64,000 nucleotides of DNA from Neptunicoccus cionae. Its GTDB lineage: Bacteria; Pseudomonadota; Alphaproteobacteria; Rhodobacterales; Rhodobacteraceae. The position numbers and the translations under genes are program-made. Of this stretch, positions 9,388-18,649 are shown one piece after another. Within the stretch, counting starts at the first letter, position 1, and each line of letters begins with the position of its first letter. The stretch spans positions 806,001 through 870,000 of the forward strand of contig NZ_BMKA01000002.1 of NCBI RefSeq assembly GCF_014643735.1, given 5' to 3'. The notes beneath the pieces were generated by a model that saw only the letters and a program-made list of their open reading frames with translations, made no database searches and was not told the DNA's origin.

Positions 9388-9732
9388 TCAGCATTCTGCC
9401 GAAAGATTGGCTGTAAACTCTTTTAATAACAGCAACTTAGAACCTCTGTAAATTTGATCTACAACTGCGACAGATACATCAGCAACTTGACCGTTCTCAG
9501 CCTGCTTTTCCCCGCGCGCACAATTATCGGCAAAGGCCTCAAACCCTAGATTCGACGCACATCCCTTCAGAAAATGAAGCGTGGCGGCAATCTTCGGGCC
9601 ATCATCCGGCGGTATGGCATACAATTCCTGAATTGCCTCTTCGACTTCTGTAAGAAACAACGAGATAACATCGGCGGTGTCGCCCGGCCCAAGGTCTTCT
9701 TCCAACTGCTTTAGCTGTGCCCAATTGATCAT
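9388..9732 (-). CDS. Hpt domain phosphotransfer protein
   Basis: A 114-aa protein that is essentially one histidine phosphotransfer domain. The phospho-accepting histidine is His53 in TLHFLKGCASNLGF, matching the HxLKG Hpt consensus. Such proteins relay phosphate between hybrid kinases and response regulators. It is divergent, across about 158 bp, from a response-regulator/PP2C fusion whose receiver domain is its obvious candidate partner. No histidine kinase is encoded nearby, so the input would have to come from elsewhere in the genome. Confidence 0.85.
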   Translation of the reverse strand: MINWAQLKQLEEDLGPGDTADVISLFLTEVEEAIQELYAIPPDDGPKIAATLHFLKGCASNLGFEAFADNCARGEKQAENGQVADVSVAVVDQIYRGSKLLLLKEFTANLSAEC

Positions 9733-9890
9733 GCCTATGCGTTTCCCGTGCTAGATTGGCGCCCTGATGCAATGAAAACCGGAAAATCTGAATTTTAGGT
9801 TAATCCCAATCGTGAAATAAATTGGCGCGTGTAGACGATTTATTAAAGGTTTCCCGCGATTCTGAGTCTTGATCATTCAAAGGTCTCAAC

Positions 9891-11216
9891 GTGGAAAATA
9901 CTGAAATCACACATGATATCCAATCGGGCCTGCTGGACCCGGCCCGGGACAAACCTCTGCGCGTTCTCGTCGTGGATGACAGCAACTTGCAACGAAAGAT
10001 TGTTACTCTCAATCTTCAGAAGTGGGGGTACCGGGTTCTTGAGGCCTCTAGCGGTGTTAAAGCGCTAGAAATCTGCACGCGCGAGCCTATCGATCTGGTG
10101 CTAAGTGATTGGATGATGCCGGAAATGGATGGTTTGGAGTTTTGCAAACAGTTTCGTCAAATGGAACGAAATACCTACGGGTATTTCATTCTCCTGACGT
10201 CCAAAAACGAAAAAAATGATGTTGCTGAGGGGTTGCATATCGGGGCCGATGATTTCTTATCAAAACCAGTGGACACTGCCGAACTGAAGGCGCGAATTCG
10301 CGCTGGTGAACGTGTGCTGGATATGGAGAAAGCCCTGACCGCGCAAAATGCAACACTCGCGAATACACTTGATGAACTCCAGATCCTTTATGAAGAGATT
10401 AACAAAGATCTAATAGAGGCTGAAAAACTTCAAAAATCATTGCTCCCTCCCCCTTTTAGAAAGGGTCGTTACGGGGATATGTCAGTACTTTTCCAGCCCA
10501 GCAGCCATGTGGGCGGGGATCTTGTCGGTTTTTTCAATTTCACAGACACGCGCTTGGGCCTGTATTCGATAGACGTGTCTGGACACGGGGTTTCATCGGC
10601 CCTGCTTACGGCTCGATTGGCCGGGTATCTCAGCGGGCACAATCGCGAACAGAATGTCGCGTTTGATCATATTGGTGATGGGATATACCGGCAACGTGCG
10701 CCCGCTGACATAGCAGCGTCACTTAATCAGCTAATGATTGAGGAGCTTGCCACGGAGCTGTATTTTACGATGGTTTTCGCTGACGTCGACTTAACCTCCG
10801 GCGTGGTCGAAATGGTTCAGGCGGGACATCCTCATCCAATTATTTCCAGAAATTCGCAAGGCGCCGGATTCTTGGGGCAAGGCGGTCCGCCAATTGGTTT
10901 GATGCCTGACATGAAATACGAAACAGTCACTTTCACGATCTTTCCGGGTGATCGTTTGTTGTTATATTCCGATGGGTTAACAGAATGCCAGAATTTCGAC
11001 GGTGACCTTTTCGACGATACCAACTTGCTACGGATCATCGAAGCCAATTCAGCAAGCACTGGGGCGGAGTTCCTCTCGGATTTGACATGGGAACTTACGC
11101 AGTTCGCACAGGGAAGGCCGTTCGGGGATGATTTGTCCGCAATAATGTTTGAATTTAAAAACTATGGGACACTGCCAGTTTCCATGCCGAACGAAAGGAG
11201 ACTTGCTCATACCTAA
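9891..11216 (+). CDS. Response regulator fused to PP2C (SpoIIE/RsbU-type) phosphatase
   Basis: The 441-aa protein has an N-terminal receiver domain (VLVVDDSNLQRK, phospho-acceptor Asp in LVLSDWMMPEMDG, and switch Lys in ADDFLSKPVD), then a coiled-coil linker around residues 145-185, then a PP2C domain. Phosphatase motifs include HVGGDLVGF, YSIDVSGHGVSSAL, GGPPIGL, LLLYSDGLTE and FGDDLSAIMFE, whose aspartates bind the metal. RsbU-like fusions of this kind dephosphorylate anti-sigma antagonists in partner-switch stress or lifestyle control. The start is a GTG at 9891. The local DNA looks more AT-rich than its neighbours. The substrate antagonist is not encoded here. Confidence 0.9.
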   Translation: MENTEITHDIQSGLLDPARDKPLRVLVVDDSNLQRKIVTLNLQKWGYRVLEASSGVKALEICTREPIDLVLSDWMMPEMDGLEFCKQFRQMERNTYGYFILLTSKNEKNDVAEGLHIGADDFLSKPVDTAELKARIRAGERVLDMEKALTAQNATLANTLDELQILYEEINKDLIEAEKLQKSLLPPPFRKGRYGDMSVLFQPSSHVGGDLVGFFNFTDTRLGLYSIDVSGHGVSSALLTARLAGYLSGHNREQNVAFDHIGDGIYRQRAPADIAASLNQLMIEELATELYFTMVFADVDLTSGVVEMVQAGHPHPIISRNSQGAGFLGQGGPPIGLMPDMKYETVTFTIFPGDRLLLYSDGLTECQNFDGDLFDDTNLLRIIEANSASTGAEFLSDLTWELTQFAQGRPFGDDLSAIMFEFKNYGTLPVSMPNERRLAHT

Positions 11217-11669
11217 TTAAACCGTTGACGGTTTCACTCTGCAGACACGCTGAACGAAAGACCGGTCGCCGCTGTTGCTCAGCATTTCGACAGCCTCTCG
11301 CGGGCTCGCCCAAAGAACTTCATGATCCGGTTCGGTTGGACGGCCGATGCGTAGCGCTGAAGCGCAAATATAGATGTGGCAGACTTTGCGCGCCCAAAGC
11401 CGGTATTCCGGCATGTAAGTATATCGCTGATAAGCCCCGATACGGCGCGGGGTGGTGATATGGTAGCCGGTTTCTTCGTAAACCTCGCGGTGCAGCGCTT
11501 GGAGGGGTGTTTCGCCGGGATCAATGCCACCGCCCGGCAATTGGATTTCCGGAAGCTCTGCATTTTGCAGCGTTAACATCAGATCGCGCCCGTGCGCGAT
11601 AATGCCATAAGCGCCTGCCCGCTGGGTATAGGCTACCCCGTTCCGTTTCGGTTCACCGAAGCGTCTCAT
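11217..11669 (-). CDS. Nudix hydrolase
   Basis: A 150-aa Nudix protein. The Nudix box spans GGGIDPGETPLQALHREVYEETG, with the REVYEETG metal-binding core intact. I chose the ATG at 11669 (MRRFGEPK), preceded by GAGGGAAC, over an upstream in-frame start at 11708. Substrate is unknown; the family cleaves nucleoside diphosphates linked to another moiety. Its TAA stop abuts the TAA of the phosphatase gene on the other strand (the shared sequence reads TAATTA), with no visible terminator between the two convergent genes. Confidence 0.85.
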   Translation of the reverse strand: MRRFGEPKRNGVAYTQRAGAYGIIAHGRDLMLTLQNAELPEIQLPGGGIDPGETPLQALHREVYEETGYHITTPRRIGAYQRYTYMPEYRLWARKVCHIYICASALRIGRPTEPDHEVLWASPREAVEMLSNSGDRSFVQRVCRVKPSTV

Positions 11670-11766
11670 ACCTGTTCCCTCAAAGAATTTACGTCCCCGC
11701 AGGGGCACTGCATTTGCACTTATCCGAAAACAACACTATTTCCACGCAGTAACAAGGATAAGAACC

Positions 11767-12774
11767 ATGCACACTGAAAAAGACACTAAACGCTGGGATG
11801 ACATCATCCTGCCTTTCCAACTGGATCGCGCCGATGTTCGCGGTCGTGTGGCCCGGCTCGACTCTACGCTCGATCAAATCTTGCGCCAGCACGATTATCC
11901 CGCAGTCGTGTCCGGTCAGGTTGCGGAAGCTGCGCTTTTGACCGCGCTCATCGGTCAGACCATTGATTTGCGGTGGAAACTTTCCATCCAAATTCGCGGC
12001 GATGGCCCATTGCGCATCATTGCGACCGACTATTTCGCCCCCAAGAGCGAGGCCGAACCTGCCAGAATTCGCGCGTACGCAAGCTTTGATGCCGATGCAA
12101 TCGAGGCGAGCTCACTTGCCCCATTTGACCTGCTTGGCAAGGGTATGTTTGCGATCCTGATCGATCAGGGCAAAGGCACCCAGCCTTACCAGGGAATCAC
12201 CCCCCTGACCGGAGGGTCGCTGTCGGCTTGTGCGGAGAATTATTTTGCCCATTCCGAACAACTGCCCACCCGTTTCGTAACCGCGGCAGCACAAGAAATC
12301 GGTCAATCTGACGGTCCGGCTTGGCGCGCGGGCGGCGTAATGTTGCAACATATGCCCAAAGCATCGCCTTTTGCGAAACCGTCAGAAGAATTGCAGGTCG
12401 AAACAGACCAGCCGAACAGCCCAGAACAGGATGAAGCGGCCTCATACGACAACGAGGAAAACTGGAACCGTGCGTCGATTCTGTTGGATTCCGTGGAAGA
12501 AATGGAACTGATCGGGCCCCATGTCGGCCAGCAACAACTGTTGCGCCGTCTGTTTCACGAAGAAACCCCGCGCGTTTTCCCTGCGCAGCCGGTCGAGTTC
12601 GGCTGCACCTGTGGTGAGGACAAAGTGCGCCAAACCATGTCGATCTATTCTGCGAAAGACATTCAGAAAATGACGGCCGACAATGGCATGGTTACGGCGG
12701 ACTGCCAATTCTGCGGCGCCCATTACGAACTGCCGCCCGAGACATTGGGGAAAGACGCACCGGATGCCACTTGA
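11767..12774 (+). CDS. hslO: Redox-regulated chaperone Hsp33
   Basis: Hsp33 is a cytosolic holdase chaperone activated by oxidation of a zinc-binding cysteine centre. The 335-aa protein has the redox switch at the C-terminus: FGCTCGEDK (Cys near 280 and 282) and CQFCGAHYE (Cys near 312 and 315), the CxC plus CxxC arrangement. An acidic linker of about 50 residues (roughly 200-245) precedes the switch. Its last 11 nt overlap the start of the next gene, a CoA-type Nudix hydrolase, so the two are translationally coupled. Confidence 0.95.
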   Translation: MHTEKDTKRWDDIILPFQLDRADVRGRVARLDSTLDQILRQHDYPAVVSGQVAEAALLTALIGQTIDLRWKLSIQIRGDGPLRIIATDYFAPKSEAEPARIRAYASFDADAIEASSLAPFDLLGKGMFAILIDQGKGTQPYQGITPLTGGSLSACAENYFAHSEQLPTRFVTAAAQEIGQSDGPAWRAGGVMLQHMPKASPFAKPSEELQVETDQPNSPEQDEAASYDNEENWNRASILLDSVEEMELIGPHVGQQQLLRRLFHEETPRVFPAQPVEFGCTCGEDKVRQTMSIYSAKDIQKMTADNGMVTADCQFCGAHYELPPETLGKDAPDAT

Positions 12775-13411
12775 AGGGGATCAACGGGATCACGAGGATA
12801 TGCTGGCGCGGGTTGAAACCGCACTTGCAGGTCCTCGTCTGCAGGACGGGTCGTCCGATTTCGATCTGAATCAGGACGGTGCAGATCCGTCGTGGAAATT
12901 TCGCCCCGCCGCGGTTCTTGTGCCGATTATTTCAGCGGCGGACGGCCCGAAACTGGTACTCACCAAAAGGGCTGCGCACCTTAAGCATCACCCCGGGCAG
13001 GTCTCCTTTCCCGGCGGCAAGGTCGAAACCAGCGACAATTCGGTTGAGGATGCCGCCCTGCGCGAGGCTTTTGAAGAAATCGGCCTTCGCCGCAAACACG
13101 CGCGTCTGATCGGGCGGTTGCCCTGCCATAAGACTGTTACCGGATTTGAAGTGCACCCCGTTGTGGCGGAAATCTCAACCGATTTCGCCTCTCTCGGTGA
13201 TCCGGGCGAAGTGGAAGAAGTGTTTCAGGTGCCCTTGGAACATGTTCTCAACCCTGCGAACTACTTCATTGAGGGACGTGTCTGGATGGGCAAACCGCGG
13301 CGATATTTTGTGGTGCCCTATGGCCCCTATTACATCTGGGGCGCGACCGCTCGGATGCTGCGGTTGCTGGCGGAAACCGTCGGGCGGGATGGTCATGCAA
13401 ATCACGGCTGA
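12764..13411 (+). CDS. CoA pyrophosphatase, Nudix family
   Basis: This 215-aa protein has both the Nudix box (GGKVETSDNSVEDAAL then REAFEEIG) and the upstream NuCoA motif, here LTKRAAHLKHHPGQVSFPGG, which defines Nudix enzymes cleaving coenzyme A to phosphopantetheine and 3',5'-ADP. The ATG at 12764 (MPLEGDQRD) overlaps the hslO stop by 11 nt; the longer reading frame upstream runs inside hslO and is not used. Its 3' end overlaps the following CCA transferase gene by 17 nt. The three genes form a tight translationally coupled unit. Confidence 0.9.
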   Translation: MPLEGDQRDHEDMLARVETALAGPRLQDGSSDFDLNQDGADPSWKFRPAAVLVPIISAADGPKLVLTKRAAHLKHHPGQVSFPGGKVETSDNSVEDAALREAFEEIGLRRKHARLIGRLPCHKTVTGFEVHPVVAEISTDFASLGDPGEVEEVFQVPLEHVLNPANYFIEGRVWMGKPRRYFVVPYGPYYIWGATARMLRLLAETVGRDGHANHG

Positions 13412-14549
13412 CTGGCTGCGAGACAGCGCATCCCAAGCATTGCTAGGCGCGCTGACTGAACGGGGTTTTCAAGCTTATTTTGTGGGGGGATGCGTGCGCA
13501 ACGCCCTGCTGGATGCGCCGGTTTCGGATTTGGATGTGGCGACCTCTGCACTGCCCGAAGATGTCCAAACCATTATGAAAAACAAAGGGTTCCGGACCGT
13601 TCCTACAGGGATCGAACACGGTACGATCACTGTTCTGATCGACAACCACAGCTTTGAAGTGACCAGTTTTCGCAAGGACGTGGAGACCTTCGGCCGCCGT
13701 GCTGTGGTCGCCTTTTCCACCGATATTGCAGACGATGCGCGACGGCGGGATTTCACCATGAACGCGCTTTACGTCGGGGCCGACGGAGCGATCGTTGACC
13801 CGCTGAATGGCCTCCCCGATCTTATCGCGCGCCGGTTGCGTTTTATTGAGGATGCGGACCGCCGCATCAAGGAAGACTACCTCCGTATCCTGCGATATTT
13901 CCGCTTTTTTGCTTGGTATGGCGATCAGTCTGCCGGTCTCGATCCCGAGGCACTGGCCGCGATCAGCGAAAATCTAGATGGGTTGGATAAGCTATCAAAA
14001 GAGCGGATCGGCGCAGAGATGCGCAAGCTGTTGAGGGCCGAAACACCGGAAATGGCGCTCTCCGCGATGGAGCAAACCGGCGTTCTGGGGCGCATCCTGT
14101 CGGGGGCGAGCACCCGCAGCTTTGCCCCACTCGTGCATCTCGAACAGCAGCTTGGTCTGGCTGCGGACTGGCTGCGCCGCTTGCTGGTTCTTGGGGGCGA
14201 GGGTCTGAAAAACGCGCTCCGCCTTAGTAATGCGGATGCAGCGCGTATCCGTCAGTATCGTCAGGCCAACGAACAAGCACTCTCCCCAAAAATCGCCGCC
14301 TATCGTTTCGGACGGGATACAGGGCTGGATCTGGCGCTGGTTCAAGCGGCGAGCCTTGGTGTGCCAATCGATCCGAGCATCCTTTCGCAGGTCGATCAAG
14401 GGGCGGAGGCCCGTTTTCCGGTGGCCGCAAAAGACCTGCAAGGGTTTGAAGGCAAGGCGCTTGGCGATAAACTGCGCGAATTGGAGAATACGTGGATCGA
14501 ATCCGGTTTCACACGCTCCAAAGCTGACCTATTGAACGGGCTATCCTGA
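13395..14549 (+). CDS. CCA tRNA nucleotidyltransferase
   Basis: A class II nucleotidyltransferase that adds or repairs the 3' CCA of tRNAs (a related function is poly(A) polymerase). The 384-aa product has the catalytic segment YFVGGCVRNALLDAPVSDLD with the DxD metal pair near residues 42-44, then RRRDFTMNAL and the FIEDADRRIKEDYLRILRYF motif that contacts the incoming nucleotide. Two possible starts lie 6 nt apart (ATG at 13389 and 13395); I used the second. It overlaps the preceding Nudix gene. It is much shorter than enzymes with a fused HD domain. Confidence 0.92.
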   Translation: MQITADWLRDSASQALLGALTERGFQAYFVGGCVRNALLDAPVSDLDVATSALPEDVQTIMKNKGFRTVPTGIEHGTITVLIDNHSFEVTSFRKDVETFGRRAVVAFSTDIADDARRRDFTMNALYVGADGAIVDPLNGLPDLIARRLRFIEDADRRIKEDYLRILRYFRFFAWYGDQSAGLDPEALAAISENLDGLDKLSKERIGAEMRKLLRAETPEMALSAMEQTGVLGRILSGASTRSFAPLVHLEQQLGLAADWLRRLLVLGGEGLKNALRLSNADAARIRQYRQANEQALSPKIAAYRFGRDTGLDLALVQAASLGVPIDPSILSQVDQGAEARFPVAAKDLQGFEGKALGDKLRELENTWIESGFTRSKADLLNGLS

Positions 14550-14604
14550 CGCCACGGATCACAGATCTCTTTCGGCGTGCAGTGTTTTTCTATAAGGCAA
14601 CGGA

Positions 14605-15831
14605 ATGACAGAACTTACAATCGAGACATTGGGCAGCCAAGGCGATGGCGTTGGTACCCTTGACGGGACCGAGATTTTTGCAGCTTACACCGCGCCCGGC
14701 GAAACGGTCAGTGGCGAACTGGTTGGTGATCGGCTGGAAAATGTGCGCATTCTGGACCCCGCACCGATCCGCGTCAAAGCGCCCTGTCGCCACTTCAAAA
14801 CCTGTGGTGGATGCGCGACCCAGCATATTCGCGGCGATTTTCTGGCAGATTGGAAGCGCGGGATTGTGGATACAGCGCTGAAACGGCAAGGGATCGAAGC
14901 CACCTTCCGTGAGACGGTTACCAGCCCGCCCAATTCGCGGCGACGGGCCGTGTTTACCGGCAAGCGGACGAAGTCCGGCGCGATGCTCGGCTTTCATGCC
15001 AGAAGCTCTGATCAACTGGTGGCGATTGAAACTTGTACTTTGCTCGATCCGGAAATTCTGAACGGTTTCAACGGACTGAAGTCGCTGGTGCAACTTGCTG
15101 CAACCCGTAAAGGCTCTGTCCGGCTGTCCGTTTCGACCAGCCTTGGTGGCTTGGACGTAGACCTGACCGAGGCGAAACCGATGGACACCGGCATCATGCA
15201 GGATGTGGTGAAAATCGCCCATGACAGCGGATTTGCCCGTGTGTTCTGGAATGGCGAGATTGTTCTGGAACGTCAGCCCGCACAACAAGAGTTCGGCGGC
15301 GCATTTGTGACCCCGCCCAATGGTGCCTTTCTGCAAGCCACCGCCCACGGTGAAGCGGCTTTGTGGGATTCGATTTCCGAAATTGTTGGCAAAAGCAAAT
15401 CCGTGCTTGATCTGTTCGCCGGTTGCGGAACGTTTTCGTTGCCGCTGGCCCGTACCGCCGAGGTAGTTGCGATTGAATCAAGCCAGCCGATGCTGGACGC
15501 AATGGATCGGGGCTGGCGTCAAGCGATAGGGCTGAAGAAATTGCGCACGGTCCAACGGGATCTGTTCCGCAATCCGCTGTTGTCCGACGAATTCAAAGCC
15601 TATGACGCCGTGGTGATGGACCCGCCCCGCGCTGGTGCTAAGGAGCAAACCCGCCACATCGCAGATAGCGGCGTGACCAAAATTGCCTTTGTGTCCTGCA
15701 ACCCTGCCACCTTTGCCCGCGATGCACGCACGCTGCTGGATGGTGGTTTCTCCCTTGAATGGGTGCAGGTTGTGGATCAGTTTCTTTGGTCCGGTCACTG
15801 CGAATTGGTCGCGCATTTCTCCCGTCGTTAA
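14605..15831 (+). CDS. Class I SAM-dependent RNA (uracil-5-) methyltransferase, RlmD/TrmA family
   Basis: A 408-aa RumA-like enzyme predicted to make 5-methyluridine in rRNA or tRNA. It has a short N-terminal TRAM-like part, the [4Fe-4S] cysteine cluster CRHFKTCGGC near residues 61-70, the SAM-binding loop VLDLFAGCGTFSLPLA, the DPPRAG motif, and the catalytic cysteine in FVSCNPATFARD. The alphaproteobacterial members are not reliably assigned to a single site, so the target nucleotide is left open. It lies 55 bp after the CCA transferase gene. Confidence 0.9.
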   Translation: MTELTIETLGSQGDGVGTLDGTEIFAAYTAPGETVSGELVGDRLENVRILDPAPIRVKAPCRHFKTCGGCATQHIRGDFLADWKRGIVDTALKRQGIEATFRETVTSPPNSRRRAVFTGKRTKSGAMLGFHARSSDQLVAIETCTLLDPEILNGFNGLKSLVQLAATRKGSVRLSVSTSLGGLDVDLTEAKPMDTGIMQDVVKIAHDSGFARVFWNGEIVLERQPAQQEFGGAFVTPPNGAFLQATAHGEAALWDSISEIVGKSKSVLDLFAGCGTFSLPLARTAEVVAIESSQPMLDAMDRGWRQAIGLKKLRTVQRDLFRNPLLSDEFKAYDAVVMDPPRAGAKEQTRHIADSGVTKIAFVSCNPATFARDARTLLDGGFSLEWVQVVDQFLWSGHCELVAHFSRR

Positions 15832-15869
15832 TACTGTTTTTCATACCTCAGAGCCCCTATAAATCCGCC

Positions 15870-16676
15870 ATGAAGACTACTATGCAGCCTGAAACAAAAG
15901 GCGATTTTCGCGCCAGACTGACACAATGGGTGGAATCCCCGCTGGTACGGAACTTCGTGCTGGCCGTAATCGTGGTGAACGCGATTGTGCTGGGGCTGGA
16001 CACCTCTGAAACTGCGCGGGACATGTCCGGCGGTATGCTGGGTGTGATTGACGGCATTTGCCTTGCCATTTTTGTGGTCGAACTTGTCGTCAAGATGGTC
16101 GCCTATGGATGGCGCTTCTTCCTGAAGCCTTGGAATATATTCGATTTTCTTGTGGTTGGCGTGTCGCTTGCACCGGGCAGCGGCGGGTTGTCCGTCTTAC
16201 GGGCACTGCGGATTTTAAGGGTCTTGCGGGTCATCTCCTTCGCGCCCAGCCTGCGCCGTGTGGTCGAAGGATTTGTCTCTGCTCTGCCGGGGATGGCCTC
16301 GGTCTTTTTGTTGATGACAATCATCTTTTACATCGGCTCCGTCATGGCGACAAAGCTGTTTGGCGCGACCTTTCCCGACTGGTTTGGCACCCTCGGGCGG
16401 TCTGCCTATTCGCTGTTCCAGATTATGACGCTGGAAAGCTGGTCCATGGGCATCGTGCGTCCGGTGATGGAGGTTTTCCCTTACGCGTGGGCGTTCTTTG
16501 TGCCCTTCATCATGGTCACAACCTTCGCAGTGGTGAACCTGCTGGTGGGTCTAATTGTGAACTCCATGCAGGACGCCCATCTTGCGGAGGACGCTGAGGC
16601 AACCGGGGCTTACCGTGATGAGATGTTGGCCCGTCTGGACGAGATCAGCGCGAGACTGGCGCGGCTGGAAAAATAG
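15870..16676 (+). CDS. Voltage-gated sodium channel (BacNav type)
   Basis: A 268-aa single-repeat, six-helix ion channel. The S4 voltage sensor is visible as an arginine-every-third-residue helix, LRALRILRVLRVISF, near residues 110-124. The pore selectivity filter is TLESWSM (residues 187-193), the sequence typical of sodium-selective bacterial channels. A C-terminal heptad-rich tail (about 240-268) would form the four-helix cytoplasmic coiled coil. In marine bacteria such channels are linked to pH homeostasis and motility. I chose the ATG at 15870 (MKTTMQPE), 38 bp after the methyltransferase stop; a second Met lies 4 codons on. A terminator overlaps its 3' flank. Confidence 0.93.
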   Translation: MKTTMQPETKGDFRARLTQWVESPLVRNFVLAVIVVNAIVLGLDTSETARDMSGGMLGVIDGICLAIFVVELVVKMVAYGWRFFLKPWNIFDFLVVGVSLAPGSGGLSVLRALRILRVLRVISFAPSLRRVVEGFVSALPGMASVFLLMTIIFYIGSVMATKLFGATFPDWFGTLGRSAYSLFQIMTLESWSMGIVRPVMEVFPYAWAFFVPFIMVTTFAVVNLLVGLIVNSMQDAHLAEDAEATGAYRDEMLARLDEISARLARLEK

Positions 16677-16682
16677 TCAGGC

Positions 16683-16711
16683 ACAAAGCCCGCGTCAGGC
16701 GCGGGCTTTGT
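16683..16711. terminator. Stem-loop between convergent channel gene and dxs
   Basis: A 12-bp perfect stem ACAAAGCCCGCG/CGCGGGCTTTGT with a 5-nt loop. It overlaps the last codons of dxs (which ends at 16695) and lies 6 bp past the channel gene stop. On the minus strand it leads to CTATTTTT, which is inside the channel coding sequence. Confidence 0.75.
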
Positions 16712-18623
16712 TGATCTGTGAAATTCCCAGTACATCCAGAACCTTCGCCTCAATCTGGGGCGCATTCATGCCTGCGGTTTCATACATTTTGGCAGGGCTG
16801 CTTTGGTCGATAAACGTGTCTGGCAGCACTATAGACCGGAACTTCAACCCCGTATCAAACACGCCCTCTTCCGCCAGGAATTGCGCCACATGGGACCCGA
16901 AACCACCCACAGCGCCTTCTTCGATGGTGATCAGCGCTTCATGGTTGGCAGCAAGTTCACGGATCAGGTCTTCGTCCAGCGGCTTGGCGAAACGGGCGTC
17001 TGCGATGGTCGGGGTAATCCCCTTACGCGCCAGTGAAATCGCCGCTTGTTCGCATTCCTGCAAGCGCGTGCCAAAGGACAATAGCGCTACGCGGCTGCCT
17101 TCCTGTATCGTCCGTCCCTTGCCGATTTCCAGCGGTACGCCGACCTCTGGCAGGTCCACGCCAACCCCTTCGCCACGCGGGAAGCGGAAGGCGCTGGGGC
17201 GATCATTGATGCTGGCGGCGGTGGCGACCATATGGACCAGCTCGGCCTCATCCGCGGCGGCCATCACGACAAAATCCGGCAGGTTCGCCAGAAATCCGAT
17301 GTCAAAGCTGCCCGCATGGGTGGCCCCATCGGCACCGACCAGTCCGGCGCGGTCAATGGCGAAACGGACAGGCAAACGCTGGATCGCCACATCATGAACC
17401 ACTTGATCATACCCCCGTTGCAGGAAGGTGGAATAGAGCGCGCAAAACGGCTTTAGCCCACCTGCCGCCATACCGGCGCAGAAGGTGACGGCATGTTGTT
17501 CGGCAATACCCACATCAAAGCAGCGTGTACCGAAACGGGCGGCGAATTTGTCGAGCCCCGTTCCGTCCGGCATCGCCGCAGTCACGGCCACTACCTTGTT
17601 GTCTTTTTCCGCCTCTGCAATCAGGCTTTGCGCGAAGACCGACGTGTAACTTGGTGCATTTGAAGGGGTTTTCTTTTGTTTACCGCTGATCACGTCGAAC
17701 TTGGCGACACCGTGATATTTATCCGAAGACTCTTCTGCTGGCGCGTATCCCTTGCCCTTTTCAGTCAGAACATGGATCAGCATCGGCCCCGTGGCGCGCT
17801 GCTTTACAGTGCGCAAAACCGCCAGAAGCTGTTCCATATCGTGCCCGTCAATCGGCCCCACATAGGAAAAGCCGAGCTGTTCAAACAGGGTGCCGCCAAC
17901 CGTCATATGTTTGACCATATCCTTGGCCCGTTTCGCCCCGTCCTGAAACGGTTCGGGCAACAGGGAAATCGCGCTTTTGGCGGCGGATTTGAATTCCTGA
18001 AACGGTTCACCTGCATAAAGTTTCGACAGATAGGACGACATCGCACCCACAGGCGGGGCGATGGACATTTCGTTGTCGTTCAGAATAACGATCAGACGTT
18101 TTTTCAAATGGCCCGCGTTGTTCATCGCCTCATACGCCATGCCAGCGGACATGGCCCCGTCCCCGATCACCGCAATTGCATCGCCAAGCCCGTGTTCCGG
18201 CGCACCGCCCAGATCACGCGCCACTGCAAAGCCAAGCGCGGCAGAAATAGAGGTAGAACTATGGGCCGCGCCAAAAGGATCAAAGGCACTTTCGCTGCGT
18301 TTGGTGAAACCGGATAGACCGTTTTCCTGTCGCAGCGTGCGGATACGATCCCGCCGTCCTGTCAGGATTTTATGGGGGTAGCACTGGTGGCTGACATCCC
18401 AGATCAGACGGTCCTTTGGCGTATCAAAAACCGCGTGAATGGCGGTCGTCAGCTCTACCACGCCCAGCCCAGCGCCAAGATGCCCACCGGTTTCGGACAC
18501 AGCGGAAATCGTCTCGGCCCGCAGCTCATCCGCCACCTGACGCAGTTCTGTATCGGAAAACCGCTTCAGGTCTTCGGGGGCGTTTACCTGATCCAGCAGG
18601 GGAGTGTTTGGTCTATCGCTCAC
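16695..18623 (-). CDS. dxs: 1-deoxy-D-xylulose-5-phosphate synthase
   Basis: Dxs condenses pyruvate and glyceraldehyde 3-phosphate using thiamine diphosphate, the entry step of the MEP isoprenoid pathway. The 642-aa product has the TPP motif [18 protein letters not shown], the histidine-containing [10 protein letters not shown], and the transketolase-type second domain with [16 protein letters not shown] chose the GTG at 18623, preceded by AGAAGGA, rather than a second GTG at 18653 that would overlap ispA. The upstream ispA stop lies 27 nt away, so ispA and dxs, consecutive in the same pathway, are co-transcribed. Confidence 0.96.
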   Translation of the reverse strand: MSDRPNTPLLDQVNAPEDLKRFSDTELRQVADELRAETISAVSETGGHLGAGLGVVELTTAIHAVFDTPKDRLIWDVSHQCYPHKILTGRRDRIRTLRQENGLSGFTKRSESAFDPFGAAHSSTSISAALGFAVARDLGGAPEHGLGDAIAVIGDGAMSAGMAYEAMNNAGHLKKRLIVILNDNEMSIAPPVGAMSSYLSKLYAGEPFQEFKSAAKSAISLLPEPFQDGAKRAKDMVKHMTVGGTLFEQLGFSYVGPIDGHDMEQLLAVLRTVKQRATGPMLIHVLTEKGKGYAPAEESSDKYHGVAKFDVISGKQKKTPSNAPSYTSVFAQSLIAEAEKDNKVVAVTAAMPDGTGLDKFAARFGTRCFDVGIAEQHAVTFCAGMAAGGLKPFCALYSTFLQRGYDQVVHDVAIQRLPVRFAIDRAGLVGADGATHAGSFDIGFLANLPDFVVMAAADEAELVHMVATAASINDRPSAFRFPRGEGVGVDLPEVGVPLEIGKGRTIQEGSRVALLSFGTRLQECEQAAISLARKGITPTIADARFAKPLDEDLIRELAANHEALITIEEGAVGGFGSHVAQFLAEEGVFDTGLKFRSIVLPDTFIDQSSPAKMYETAGMNAPQIEAKVLDVLGISQINKARA

Positions 18624-18649
18624 AAGGTTTTCCTTCTGGCACGGTTTTA

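Noticed and set aside
14590-15348. A 252-aa minus-strand frame in the RNA methyltransferase gene
   Set aside because: The plus-strand gene has the Fe-S cluster and SAM motifs; the antisense frame has none.
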